A stretch of 64,000 bases of DNA from Solea solea (Eukaryota; Chordata; Actinopteri; Pleuronectiformes; Soleidae): positions 310,001 to 374,000 of the forward strand of contig NC_081153.1 of NCBI RefSeq assembly GCF_958295425.1. Direction: 5' to 3'. The notes beneath the pieces were generated by a model. That model worked only from the letters and a program-made list of their open reading frames with translations, was not told the DNA's origin and did no database searches. Below are positions 12,032-22,885 of this stretch, in pieces. The stretch's first letter is position 1, and each line of letters begins with the position of its first letter. Made by a program: the position numbers and the translations under genes.

Positions 12032-12714
12032 TAGTGGTGCAACGGATCATCATTGATCTGTGATCCGTTCGGATCAATATCTATGGTTCGGCACACACGT
12101 GATACCCGGATTGATTTATGAAAAAAAAAAAAAAGTTGTGCGCATGTTCAGTCCACACACAGCGTGGTCCCTCCGCGGAGGAAGAGAGGAGCTTGAACGG
12201 CCCGCATCATTTAAATCCCCTGTATGGGAGCATTTTGGCTTCCCTGTCAAATATAATGATGATAGTTAGTGGATAAAACCGTGACGGTGTGTCGGCACTG
12301 TGGCACAAGAAAGCCATATGACAGTGGAAACACATCAAGCATGGCCACGCATTTGAAGCGACATTACCCCGGTGTTTCACTGACAGGAGTGAAAACGAAG
12401 GCTGCTCAACAACCCCTTATACCGCGGCATTTAAGCAGCCCCTTGTTGCACAATCAGACCGGGCTAAATCCATCACAAACGCTATTGGTGTGTTTATAGG
12501 TGCAGACATGAGGCCATATTCAGTTGTGCAAAACGAGGGCTTTAAACATATGCTGAAAGTGCTTGAGCCACGTTACAACGGTGCGCCGTTGCGCACCCAC
12601 TTAAGCGAAAAGATTGTGCCAGACTTTTTTTGCTGATCCGAAAAATGATCCGATCCGTGACTCTGATCTGAGGAACGATCCGATCCGTGAGTTTTTTGAT
12701 CCGTTGCACCCCTA
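12032..12714 (+). mobile_element. Deleted BED-finger hAT element with 8-bp target duplication
   Basis: The termini are TAGTGGTGCAACGGATC and, in reverse complement, TAGGGGTGCAACGGATC. The flanks are identical 8-mers GTCATCTG at 12024-12031 and 12715-12722, as expected for hAT. Inside, one frame has SPVWEHFGF, then after a one-base shift near 12265 VCRHCGTRKP and MATHLKRHYPG, which together form a BED zinc finger. A further piece reads DMRPYSVVQNEGFKHMLK and EPRYN. The catalytic hAT domain is missing, so this is a non-autonomous deletion derivative. Confidence 0.8.
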
Positions 12715-13135
12715 GTCATCTGCCTCGACCGGTCGGGGTGAAAGGAAAATGCGGGACAGCGGAGAGGTGGGGGACAGAAAGAGGGGAGAGAAAGGACAAG
12801 AGGTAGAGACAGAAGAGAGAGAGAGACCAGGAGCAGATACACAACTGTATCAAGTTACAAGTTTATACAATCAATGATATCGACTTTTAATTATAGCACA
12901 ATCATAATGGTGATGATATGTATGATATGGGGAGCCTCGAAAACTGGATCTTGATCCCGCAACCTGCAAGATGAAAATACAGAGAGGGAGAGAGAGAGGG
13001 AAGGAAGGATAGACACAAACTAGGGAGCGAAAGAGACAAGGTTAATGATATATAAAAAGTCATATTCATACCCTGAGTGTGAGAGAGTAAATGTGCTACA
13101 TCACAGGAAAATCCCCCAGCAGTCTAGGTCTATAG

Positions 13136-13914
13136 TGTCACTCCGGCTGTTTGCCCCGCCCCCTCCTCCTCCGGCCTGCCGGACCTGATTACACACACCT
13201 GCTCACAATTAAGCCATGTGAACTTTTAAAAACTCTCTGTTTCCTTGTTTCAATGCCAGTGTGTTTCGTCCATGCCAGATCACCAGAGCTCTTCGTCACA
13301 GCCACAGTTTTGTCAAGGAATCCACAAGTTTTCGATCCTCTTAGTGAGCGACGTTTTTGTTTGTAAGTTTTCTTATCATAGCCTTTCAGCTGATACCTTA
13401 GTTAAGATTTATAGCCCTTTTGTTTTCCTCCTTGGGAGAGATTTCTGTTTATAAATTTTCACAGCCATTTTAGGAACTCCAATCACAAGGATTGTGATTT
13501 ATTTTTTATTTGATAGAATGATTAGATCCAATCATTTAGATTGCATTTTGTTTTCGACCACGTTCTCGATTAGTTAAAGATCGCCAATCAATAGGATTGT
13601 GCTTTTGAGTTAGTTTCCGTTTTGAAGTGTTTAGAGCTTTTTTTTCCTCCGTTTGGAGAGTTTTCTGCTTTGAGTTTTAGGTGTTAACCATAGTCTGAGT
13701 TAGTTTCCTCTTCGGAGTGATTTTTTGTTTCCCGTTCATAGTTCCGCAGTATTTCTTTTGAAGAGCGCTGCGTTTCCCATTTGTTATAGTCTTTCATAGC
13801 CTCACTTTTGTTTTCCCTCAGTAAGACGATCTTTGTCTTGTGTTTTGCTAAAGAGTGCTAATAAAGACTATTAAAAGGCCTCTGCGTCCGAGTCCTCTCT
13901 GAACCAGCTTGTCA
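13136..13914 (+). mobile_element. Solo LTR
   Basis: The 779-bp segment begins TGTCACTCC and ends CTTGTCA (TG...CA) and is flanked by TATAG at 13131-13135 and 13915-13919, a 5-bp target duplication. AATAAA is at about 13860, 55 bp before the end, fitting an LTR polyadenylation signal. Removing it restores continuity of the surrounding L2-like LINE. No internal retroviral genes are present. Gypsy is the likely source but this cannot be settled from the LTR alone. Confidence 0.7.
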
Positions 13915-14355
13915 TATAGCAGCATAACTAAGAGATGGTCCAGGTTTCCCTGAACCAGCTCTAACTATAATCTTTATCAAAAAGGAAAGTTTTAACACAG
14001 GAGAGGAGCCTGGTAACTGAAGGCTCTGCCTCCCATTCTGCTCTTACAGACTCTGGGAACCACAAGTAAACCTGTATTTGTGGTCTGCTAGGGTGATAAG
14101 GTAAGGTAGGTCTTTCAGGTATGAAGGGGCCCGACCATTAAGTGCTTTGTACGTGAGGAGGAAGATTTTAAAGGTAATTCTAAACTGTACGGGGAGCGAG
14201 TGTAGAGAAGCTAACACTGGAGTTATATGGTCTCTCTTTATAGTTCCTGTCAGAACTCGTGCTGCAGCATTTTGAATTAACTGAAGGGTTCTAATAGACT
14301 TGTTGGAACATCCTGATAATAAGGAGTTACAGTAATCTAATCTAGATGTAACAAA

Positions 14356-14580
14356 ATAGTATGATAGTGTGTGTGTGAGAGAGTAGATAGATAGATCGAT
14401 AGATAGATACTTTATTCATCTCACAGAGAAATGTCACAGTTCAGCAGCTCCAATAATATGTTATAAAATAGAAACATAAGAGGCATGCAAAGTACAGTCT
14501 AAAAAAATATAAAAAGACGTCGAAAAAGAAATGAAATATAAATCAAAAAGTTCCGTCATTACGGTGCAGAGGTGAGTGTG
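14356..14580 (-). mobile_element. LINE 3' tail fragment (Rex1-like)
   Basis: GATAGATAGATACTTTATTCATC on the plus strand is the reverse of an AATAAAGTATCTATC-type tail, similar in form to the Rex1-like tail at 35250-35275. Only the 3' end is present. Confidence 0.4.
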
Positions 14581-15335
14581 TGCATGCACATGTACATATG
14601 TGCGTGTGTGTATGTGTCATGTGTCATGCTCAGCTATGCATGTTTAAATATTCTTATTTTTATGATTTATTTTACCAATCCTCAGTATATAATCTTTTTT
14701 TATGGATAAATTAATTAGTTAAACTTTTGACAACTAATCAAAACAAACACAACTGCTTTAACAAGGCAGTGGACTGTGTGATATTTAGTTTTATGTAATT
14801 GTTATTTTTCAGCCAAAGGGAATATTCACATTAAGCTGATTTGCCTGTTAGGCCTCTTTTAATTGAAAAGGTGTTTGTATCTCTTTGTCTTTCGGGAGCT
14901 GCTTTAATTTGAAAGAATGATGTAAAGAACAATGATTAACACCTCAGGCTTTTCCAACTTCATCATAACAAGAATAATAATTCATAACTGTGTCTCTGTG
15001 TCAACTCAACTTTGTTTCTTTAGAAATATTGCATCAGGATTTCATCAGATCTGTTTGTAAGACATGATGAGAATACCTTAACTTAACATAACTTAAGTTT
15101 AGTTCTGTTTATTGAAAGACCCCATTAGTTAACAATAACAATAATAATAATGAACTTAACTTTTGTTAAGCTTATTAAAAGTCACCATTAGTTACTTTCT
15201 GAGATCCAAAAACAATCTTAAAAATATAAACATATATACGAACACATTACTTTTATAAAGTTAGACAAAGAACTCTAGTGCACTCAACAATATAGAGATA
15301 TCAAATATCAATAACATAAATAAAGACACATGTTA
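14581..15335. other. AT-rich stretch, no gene seen
   Basis: No exon, domain or element end is recognised. Only short reading frames are present. Confidence 0.5.
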
Positions 15336-15765
15336 TGTAGATGATATGTTGTATAGATTAAATGTTGTATAAATGAAATGATGTATAGATTAATGTTGTA
15401 TGAATGAAATATTATATGTTGTATAGATGGTTGTATAGATGAAATGTTGTATAGATGAAATATTGTATAGATGAAATGTTGTATAGATGAAATATTGTAC
15501 AGATGGAATTTTTTATAGATGAGATGTTGTATAGATGAAATGTTGTATAGAAGAAATGTTGTATAGATTAAATATTGTATGAATGAAATGTTGTGTAGAC
15601 GAAATGTTGTATAGATGAAATATTGTATAGATGAAATGTTGTATTGATGAAATGTTGTATTGATGAAATGTTGTATAGAGGAAATATTGTATAGATGAGA
15701 TGTTGTATAGGTGAAATGTATAGATGAAATGTTGTATAGAGGAAATGTATAGATGAAATTAAATG
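15336..15765. repeat. Minisatellite, 16-bp unit
   Basis: About 25 variants of GTTGTATAGATGAAAT in tandem, with TATT/TGTT and GATTAA changes. Repetitive Ile/Tyr/Ser-rich frames on the minus strand are by-products of the repeat. Confidence 0.9.
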
Positions 15766-15950
15766 TTGAACGCATGAACATTTCACCACTGAATAAATGT
15801 TGATTTCCTGTGTTGTAGATGCAGTTTTCTTCAGCGGACCGCAGAGGACAGTGTTGGTGACACTGGGTGATGTGTAGTGATGTGTCGTTCGTGAACGATT
15901 CATTCAATATGAACTAATCTTTTGTATGACTTGGGAGTAACAAGTCGTCT

Positions 15951-16185
15951 CAGTGAGTGATTTGTTCATTTTCTTGCAGTACCTTCCTTCGCCACATGGC
16001 AGAAAGTTGCATAAGCTCAGCAGGACAGGAAACAGAAATGATTAGTTCAGGATTCACTCAACCGAGTGGTTTGTTCGTTAATTTTTTATGCAGTACCTTC
16101 CTTTGCCACATGATGGCAGGCAGCTGCATAAGCTCAGCAGGAAAGGAAACAGAAACGAGCCGAAGCGTGCGAGTTGCCGTGTGCC
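15951..16185 (+). repeat. Tandem duplication of about 116 bp
   Basis: Two copies share GCAGTACCTTCCTTCGCCAC (second with TTTGCC) and GCATAAGCTCAGCAGGA, offset by about 116 bp. Just upstream (15885-15905) lies GTCGTTCGTGAACGATTC, a near-palindrome. Confidence 0.7.
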
Positions 16186-16216
16186 ACGGCTCCCCTCGTG
16201 CTCGAACCCGTTCATT

Positions 16217-17570
16217 CACCGTGCGTGGTACTAGTTTTTTTCAGCGGCATCCCTGTGCATGTGGTTCAAATTTCGGGGGGTTCGGGAAATGTATGGCAAA
16301 CTTATAGGGCACTTCCTGTTTAAAATGGCCGACTTCCTGTTCGGTCAACGGCGTCTCCGTAAACGTGTTCAGGGAATGGTCCCGTAACTCACATATCTAG
16401 TTTTGTGTCAATCGGACAATGTTAGACTTTACTTCCTGTTTTGGGCTTTCCACTTACTGAACATTTACAGAAATGTTCAGGACGGGTCTGGGGTCCCACA
16501 TACCAAGTTTTGGTTGGATACAACAATCCCTGTTAGAGCAGCTTCAAAAACTATAAATGTAATTCTGTCTGCTGTCACCAGGGGGCGCTGTTTTCGAAAA
16601 TTAATATTTTCATATAGAGGTGTTCAGGGCCGGACTATCATCAATCCTAGAAAGTTTGGTTCAGACCGAACCAAGATTCGCAAAGTTGTAGCAGTTTGCT
16701 CATAAATCCAACTTTGCATCATTATCATGGCAACATCATGTAACGATACGCCATCAAGTTAAGCATGCATTATCTACCTTGTATTTAGAGTGTTTTTACC
16801 AATTTTGAGTTGGATACGATAATCTCTGTAAACTTTTTTTTTGTTTATTTTCTGCCACCACCAGGAGGCGACGTTTACAAACGTGACACTTTTTGCATAG
16901 GCATCTTCAGCAAGGGCCTATCATCGATCGCCACAAGTTTGGTTAAGATCTGACATACCATCGCAAAGTTATAAGAGTTTTGTGTGTTGCGAAAAATCGC
17001 GAATTTCGCCAACTTTGCCGCCCCTTTTCTTGTACGCCATGATACTGATTGAAAAGTTTTTGATACCTTTTGATCTTCAACTTGTCCACAGTGACCTCAC
17101 CAAGTTTTAAGTTGATCCCATGAAAGCTCTAGGACAAGTTCGTTCACATACCATTGGTGCAAAATGGCCAAAATCGCCTCTGTTTTGGCGTGCAATCCAA
17201 GATGGCGGCCTGTAGGATTCACAGGGAAGTCGTCACTGACTTTTTTGACTGTCCCCACCTAATGAACATGAATACTAAGTTTCATTCATGTACGTTAAAC
17301 CCGACAGCAGATGACCTAATACAAGTTTTTTGCGTCAGTTTTTAGCCCCGTCCACTTTAATTTTTTGACGCACATTCCCCGAAACACTAATATACGTAAT
17401 TTTACACCAGGTCTGATGCATTTGCAAAAATTGATGAGTTTTGGGGCCCTGAACATGCCCCAAAACTCATCAACGATTACAATAGGGTTCTTGCAACCTT
17501 GTTGCTCGAACCCTAATAATCCTTCCAGTTTCAAGAGGGTTCTTGCAACCTTGTTGCTCGAACCCTAATT
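16217..17570. repeat. Unclassified teleost interspersed repeat
   Basis: No coding capacity. Contains recurring phrases such as CACTTCCTGTT, CACCAAGTTT-like segments and CACCAGGGGGCG that also occur at 36.7-37.9 kb. It ends in two tandem copies of a hairpin-forming motif (GGGTTCTTGCAACCTTGTTG then CTCGAACCC) at 17486-17515 and 17539-17568. Confidence 0.45.
17431..17473. repeat. Perfect 17-bp inverted repeat with 9-bp loop
   Basis: TTGATGAGTTTTGGGGC at 17431-17447 is the exact reverse complement of 17457-17473. It can form a strong hairpin in DNA or RNA. Function unknown. Confidence 0.85.
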
Positions 17571-17825
17571 AAAGCTGCAAGCAGCATTGTGCGGGACCTC
17601 GTAGCCGCCGGCCCCGCCAGCAGGCCGGGTAAGCCCTGGACCCTGTGCTCTGGCCGGGTCACTTATCACCATTGTGAAGTTTAGTGCACATTGGTCAATG
17701 TATGGCAATGTTATGGGTCACTTCCTGTCTGGGAAGACCTACTTCCTGTGTGCAGGTCATACTTTGCAGCTGTGTTCAGGGCGGGCCCTTGGTCTCACAT
17801 ATCAAGTTGAGAATCAAGCCCTATG
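17571..17825 (-). repeat. Inverted copy of the 37.7-37.96 kb repeat
   Basis: The stretch from AAGCTGCAAGCAGCATTGTG through GGGCCCTTGGTCTCACAT is close to the reverse complement of 37960-37740, including the CCTGTGCTCTGGCCGGGTCA phrase. Same unclassified repeat family in opposite orientations. Confidence 0.7.
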
Positions 17826-18947
17826 TATACACATTTTGACATGCTGTTGATTTGCACAGGAAAAATTCAACTTTTATCTTACAGTTAGTAATGATAGTAT
17901 TGTGTTGAATGCTCAGTTTCCTACCTATAATGTGGACTTTTAAATCTAAATTAGTAAACCCTGGATGAAATTATCTGATGTTTTGGGTCTATATGCCTGT
18001 TTCACTTGAGGCTAATGCTAATGTTTGTTTATGAAATGAAAAAAAACTATCATGGGATTTAAAGGTCTAAATGGTTGCCGATTGCATTTTATTGATAAAC
18101 TGGCTAGAGTATGTAATACAATACCAATCTTCCAAATACATCTGTCATGTAAGATGATTAATTACAAAAAACACAGATGACGTTGTAATTCATGTTTTAA
18201 AACTCTTATTTTCTATAGGTCTTTTCCAGGTATTTTCATCAAGGGCAGAGGGAAAAGCACTTTCCTGCAGCAAATCCTGTTCCTGCCAAGAGGCTTAAAC
18301 CTTTCGATGTGGCTTTCTATTTGTTGCCAAAGCGATGTGAAAAAACCCCAAAAGAGCACGAGCAAATAGTCCATCTGCAAGCAGGATTGGGCCGTAGGAC
18401 TGCTCATCTCGATGAAAGCACAACACATGAAGAGGTTATTAAATGCAATTAGTTATTTTGGCTAATTTTATTGTATATTGTATTCAGGCTATGAATTCAC
18501 AAGGTTTTGCTAGTTTGTCATGAATGACGTGTCATTGGTTTGGCATTCATGATGTGTCATTCGTTTGGCATTCATTATATGTCATGAATGCTATTTCTGA
18601 ATGATATATATGATATATTTTAATGATGTGTTTTGACACTCTTTTGGAGAAGATTAGACTTGTATCCATGTTTTGCCTACAGTTATGTGATGCCCTCAAA
18701 GATCTGTTTCCAAAATTGGCAACAGTTACTGGTGGCTAGGTGCTATACAAGTCTTTCGGTAGGTTAACCCAAGTTTGTCTGTCAGCAGCCTACCTGCAAT
18801 CAGCTTCTGCAAACTAGTAATTGTATTTGTAAAAATCAAGTAAAAAATAGGACTTGTTTTGTTTTAATGTAATTTCTTTAGCCTGGTCTGTTGTCAGACA
18901 AGAAATCTAGTTGCTTTGACTTTATTTCTAGATGTAATCTATATCTA

Positions 18948-21900
18948 ATAAATATATCTCATCATCATCATCATCATCATCCTCCGCTTATCCGGGGCCG
19001 GGTCGCGGGGGCAGCAGTTTCAGCAAGGGACCCCAAACTTCCTTTTCCTGAGCCGCATCGACCAGCTCCGACTGAGGGATCCCGAGGCGTTCCCAGGCCA
19101 GAGTGGAGATGTAATCTCTCCACCTTGTCCTAGGTCTACCCCGAGGCCTCCTCCCAGCTGGACGTGCCTGATATACCTCCCTCGGGAGGCGCCCAGGAGG
19201 CATCCTCACCAGATGCCCGAACCACCTCAACTGGCTCCTTTCAATGTGAAGGAGCAGCGGTTCTACTCCGAGCTCCCCCCGGATGACCGAGCTTCTCACC
19301 CTATCTCTAAGGGAAAAGCCAGCCACTCTCCTGAGGAATCCCATTTCGGCCGCTTGTACCCGCGATCTCGTTCTTTCGGTCATGACCCAACCTTCATGAC
19401 CATAGGTGAGGATAGGAACGAAGACTGACCGGTAGATCGAGAGCTTTGCCTTCCGGCTCAGCTCCCTTTTCGTCACAACCTTGCGGTAAAGCGAATGCAG
19501 TACCGCACCAGCCGCTCCGATTCTCCGGCCCATCTCCGGCTCCCTCGTCCCCTCACTCGTGAACAAGACCCCGAGATACTTGAACTCCTTCACCTGGGGC
19601 AAGGAGTCATTCCCTACCCGGAGAAGGCAATCCACCGGTTTCCTGCTAAGAGCCATGGCCTCAGACTTAGAGGTGCTGATCCTCATCCCGACCGCTTCAC
19701 ACTCGGCCACGAACCGATCCAGTGAGTGCTGAAGGTCGCAGGCTGACGAAGCCATGAGGACCACATCATCTGCAAAAAGCAGCGACGTGATCTCAAGCCC
19801 GCCAAACCACAACCCCTCTCCCCCACGACTACGCCTCGATATCCTGTCCATGAAAATCACAAACAGGATTGGTGATAAAGCGCAGCCCTGGCGAAGGCCA
19901 ACACCCACAGGAAACAGGGCTGATTTAGTGCCGAGAACCCTGACACAGCTCATACTTTGGGCGTATAGGGATTGGATGGCCCTAAGTAGTGCCCCCCCCA
20001 CCCCATACTCCCGCAGCACCTCCCACAGTATCTCCCTGGGAACCCGATCATACGCCTTCTCCAGGTCCACAAAACACATGTAGACCGGATGGGCGTACTC
20101 CCAGGCCCCCTCCAGGATCCCTGCAAGAGTAAAGAGCTGGTCCGTTGTTCCACGACCAGGACGGAATCCGCATTGTTCCTCTTGAATCCGAGGTTTGACA
20201 ACCGGTCGAACCCTCCTTTCCAGTACCTTGGAGTAAACCTTACCAGGGAGGCTGAGAAGTGTGATGCCCAGGTAATTGGCACACACTCTCAGGTCCCCCT
20301 TTTTGAAAAGGGGGGCCACCACCCCAGTTTGCCACTCCTTTGGCACTGACCCCGACCTCCACGCAATGTTGAAGAGACGTGTCATCCAAGACAGCCCCTC
20401 CACACCCAGAGCCTTCAGCATTTCTGGGCGGATCTCATCAACCCCTGGGGCCTTGCCACTGCGGAGTTGTTTAACCACCTCAGTGACCTCCCTCAGGGAG
20501 ATTGACGATGATCCCCCATCAGCCTCCCTCTCTGCCTCCACCACAGAGGGTGCAGATGTCGGATTCAGGAGTTCCTCAAAGTGTTCCTTCCACCGTCCGG
20601 TTACCTCCTCAGTCGAGGTCAACAGTGTCCCATCCTTACTGTACACAGCTTGGATGGTCCCCCGCTTTCCCCTCCTGAGGCCCCGAATGGTTTTCCAGAA
20701 ACGCCTTGGTGCCGACCGATAGTCCTTCTCCATGTCCTCTCCGAACTTCTCCCATACCCGCTGCTTTGCGTCTGCCACAGCAGAGGCTGCCGCCCTTCGG
20801 GCCCGTCGATGCCTTGCAACTGCCTCAGGAGTCCTCCGGGATAACATATCACGGAAACACTCCTTCTTCAGTCGGACAGCTTCCCTGACCACCGGTGTCC
20901 ACCACGATGTTCGAGGGTTACCGCCCCTTGAGGCACCTAAAGCCCTGGAGCCACAGCTCTCCACTACAGCTTTCACAATAGAGTCTTTGAACACTGCCCA
21001 TTCAGGTTCAATGTCCCCAGCCTCCACAGGGATACAGGAAAAGCTCCGCCGGAGGTGAGAGTTGAAGGCCTCTCGGACAGGGGCATCCTCCAGACGTTCC
21101 CAGTTCATCCGCACTACACGTTTGGGTTTACCAGGTCTATCCAGAGTCCTCCCCCATCCTCTGACCCAACTCACCACCAGATGGTGATCAGTTGACAGCT
21201 CTGCCCCTCTCTTCACCCGAGTGTCCAGAACATGCGGCCTTAGATCAGATGAAACGATCACAAAATCGATCATCGACCTTCGGCCAAGGACACTCTGGTA
21301 CCAAGTACACTTATGAGCGTCCTTATGCTCGAACATGGTGTTTGTTATGGATAGTCCATGACTTGCACAGAAATCCAATAACAAACGACCACTCTGATTT
21401 AGATCAGGTAGGCCGTTCTTCCCAATCACGCCTCTCCAGGTTTCCCCATCGCTGCCCATGTGCGCGTTGAAATCTCCCAGCAGAACTATGGAGTCCCCCG
21501 ACGGAGCCCCTTGCAGGACTCCATCTAGGGCCTCCAAGAAGGCCGGGTACTCCGAGCTGCTGTTCGGTGCATAAGCACAAACAGCAGTCAGGGCTTTCCC
21601 CCCTGCAACCCTAAGGCGCAGGGAGGCGACCCTCTCGTCCACCGGGGTAAACTCCAACACAGCGGCGCTCAGCCGGGGGCTTGTGAGTATCCCCACACCC
21701 GCCCGGCGCCTTACACCCTGGGCAACTCCAGAGAAGAATAACTTCCAACCCCTATCCAGGAGTGTGGTTCCAGAGCCAAGGCTGTGCGTGGAGGTAAGCC
21801 CCACCAGATCTAATTGGTAGCGCTCCATCTCCCGCACAAGCTCCGGCTCTTTCCCCCACAGCGAGGTGACGTTCCATGTCCCCAGAACCAGCTTCTGCCG

Positions 21901-22335
21901 CCCAGGTCCAGTACGTCGAGATCCCCGACCTTCACTGCCACCCATGTGGCAGCGCACCCGACCCCAGTCGATCTCCCTGCAGGTGGTGGGTCCACAGGAG
22001 GACGATGAAGAGGCCACATGACTTGTTCGGGCTGTGCCCGGCCGGGCCCTGTGGTAGACCCGGCCACCAGGCGTTCGCTCACGGGCCCTCCGTCTGGGCC
22101 TGGCTCCAGGCGGGGGCCCCGGGCTTCCTCCGGGCAGGGTCACTCTCTTCCTCTGTTGTTTTTTCATGAGGTCTTTGAACCATTCTTCATCAGTCCCCTC
22201 CCCTGAGACCAATTTGCCTAGGGAGACCCTACCAGGAGCACTAGGCTCCAGACAACACAGCTCTCAGAATCACAGGGGCACTCAAACCTCTCCACCACGG
22301 TAAGGTGATGGTTCCCGGAGAGGATAAATATATCT
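18948..22335 (-). mobile_element. Full-length Rex3 (RTE-type) LINE with 12-bp target duplication
   Basis: The element occupies 18960-22323, in the intron between exons 18683-18731 and 22384-22695 of the G2E3-like gene and antisense to it. ATAAATATATCT is repeated exactly at 18948-18959 and 22324-22335. The 3' end (plus-strand left edge) is the (ATC)n/(GAT)n repeat typical of Rex3 and the 5' end starts CCTCTCCGGGAACC, as does the second copy at 55.19 kb. Completeness, intact ORF and perfect duplications indicate a recent insertion. Confidence 0.85.
18988..22212 (-). CDS. Rex3 endonuclease/reverse transcriptase, intact ORF
   Basis: A single uninterrupted 1,074-residue frame. After a basic N-terminal segment, an APE-type endonuclease has [23 protein letters not shown] and [10 protein letters not shown]. 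Its usual catalytic Glu motif reads [10 protein letters not shown] here; I recall this being common in Rex3, so it is not proof of inactivity. The RT domain shows [40 protein letters not shown] and [12 protein letters not shown], followed by the C-terminal [14 protein letters not shown] segment. RT copies the element RNA at a nicked target. Start codon chosen as the first ATG of the frame ([11 protein letters not shown]); initiation could be further in. Confidence 0.9.
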   Translation of the reverse strand: MVSGEGTDEEWFKDLMKKQQRKRVTLPGGSPGPPPGARPRRRARERTPGGRVYHRARPGTARTSHVASSSSSCGPTTCREIDWGRVRCHMGGSEGRGSRRTGPGRQKLVLGTWNVTSLWGKEPELVREMERYQLDLVGLTSTHSLGSGTTLLDRGWKLFFSGVAQGVRRRAGVGILTSPRLSAAVLEFTPVDERVASLRLRVAGGKALTAVCAYAPNSSSEYPAFLEALDGVLQGAPSGDSIVLLGDFNAHMGSDGETWRGVIGKNGLPDLNQSGRLLLDFCASHGLSITNTMFEHKDAHKCTWYQSVLGRRSMIDFVIVSSDLRPHVLDTRVKRGAELSTDHHLVVSWVRGWGRTLDRPGKPKRVVRMNWERLEDAPVREAFNSHLRRSFSCIPVEAGDIEPEWAVFKDSIVKAVVESCGSRALGASRGGNPRTSWWTPVVREAVRLKKECFRDMLSRRTPEAVARHRRARRAAASAVADAKQRVWEKFGEDMEKDYRSAPRRFWKTIRGLRRGKRGTIQAVYSKDGTLLTSTEEVTGRWKEHFEELLNPTSAPSVVEAEREADGGSSSISLREVTEVVKQLRSGKAPGVDEIRPEMLKALGVEGLSWMTRLFNIAWRSGSVPKEWQTGVVAPLFKKGDLRVCANYLGITLLSLPGKVYSKVLERRVRPVVKPRIQEEQCGFRPGRGTTDQLFTLAGILEGAWEYAHPVYMCFVDLEKAYDRVPREILWEVLREYGVGGALLRAIQSLYAQSMSCVRVLGTKSALFPVGVGLRQGCALSPILFVIFMDRISRRSRGGEGLWFGGLEITSLLFADDVVLMASSACDLQHSLDRFVAECEAVGMRISTSKSEAMALSRKPVDCLLRVGNDSLPQVKEFKYLGVLFTSEGTREPEMGRRIGAAGAVLHSLYRKVVTKRELSRKAKLSIYRSVFVPILTYGHEGWVMTERTRSRVQAAEMGFLRRVAGFSLRDRVRSSVIRGELGVEPLLLHIERSQLRWFGHLVRMPPGRLPREVYQARPAGRRPRGRPRTRWRDYISTLAWERLGIPQSELVDAAQEKEVWGPLLKLLPPRPGPG

Positions 22336-22885
22336 AATCAATCTAATTTTCCTCTGCAATTTTTCTCTCCTCATTTTTTATAGGTGGATGGGGTAGCCGA
22401 CCACTCTCTCTTGTGCCTCCTGATGATACTGGCTATACAGGCATGATCTTGAAGTCTGTAAATAGTGGGGCTAAAAATCTATTCATAGCCGCAATTCAAG
22501 AAGAACTTAGCACAGATCCCCTACCACTAACTCATGAAGCATTCAGTAGCATGCCAAAAGCCACATGTCAGAAGTGTGGCGTTGCCGTTCCCCTTCCTCT
22601 CCTAACAGAACACATCAAGTCTTGTAATTTCATGGATGCGGGCAATGACGATTACCCGGCTAATGTGGATATTGGAGAGCTTGAAGAGAGAAAATGTAAG
22701 AAGTCTTATTTTTCAGTTTTTGTGAGCATATTGTATAGTATTAAACAACAGAAACTGTTTTTTGAGAAAAAAAAAAAATCACTGTTCTTGTAACTTCTCA
22801 ACATTTCTCAGCAGCAGATATGCAGGAATGTCCTGTCTGCACAAAATAGTTTCCTTCTGACATTATTGTGGTACACGAGTCCTCT

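Larger units (their letters stand above)
11826..14355 (-). mobile_element. L2-like LINE, 3' end only, holding two nested insertions
   Basis: The segments 11826-12031, 12715-13135 and 13915-14355 match, in reverse orientation, the 3' end of the L2-like LINE at 22.9-26.8 kb. Shared marks are the (TTGAA)n tail, the phrase ATTTGGCGCTATACAAATAA in reverse, and the end of the RT C-terminal region (ACTGTAACTCCTTATTATCA in reverse near 14325). The copy is strongly 5' truncated. A hAT element and a solo LTR sit inside it with clean target duplications, so both arrived later. Confidence 0.75.

Noticed and set aside
15336..15765. Possible CRISPR-like array
   Set aside because: The short units are contiguous without unique spacers, and the genome is eukaryotic; it is a minisatellite.
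15308..15907. 199-codon minus-strand frame rich in YNISSIQ repeats
   Set aside because: Produced by the 16-bp minisatellite, whose units happen to keep frames open.
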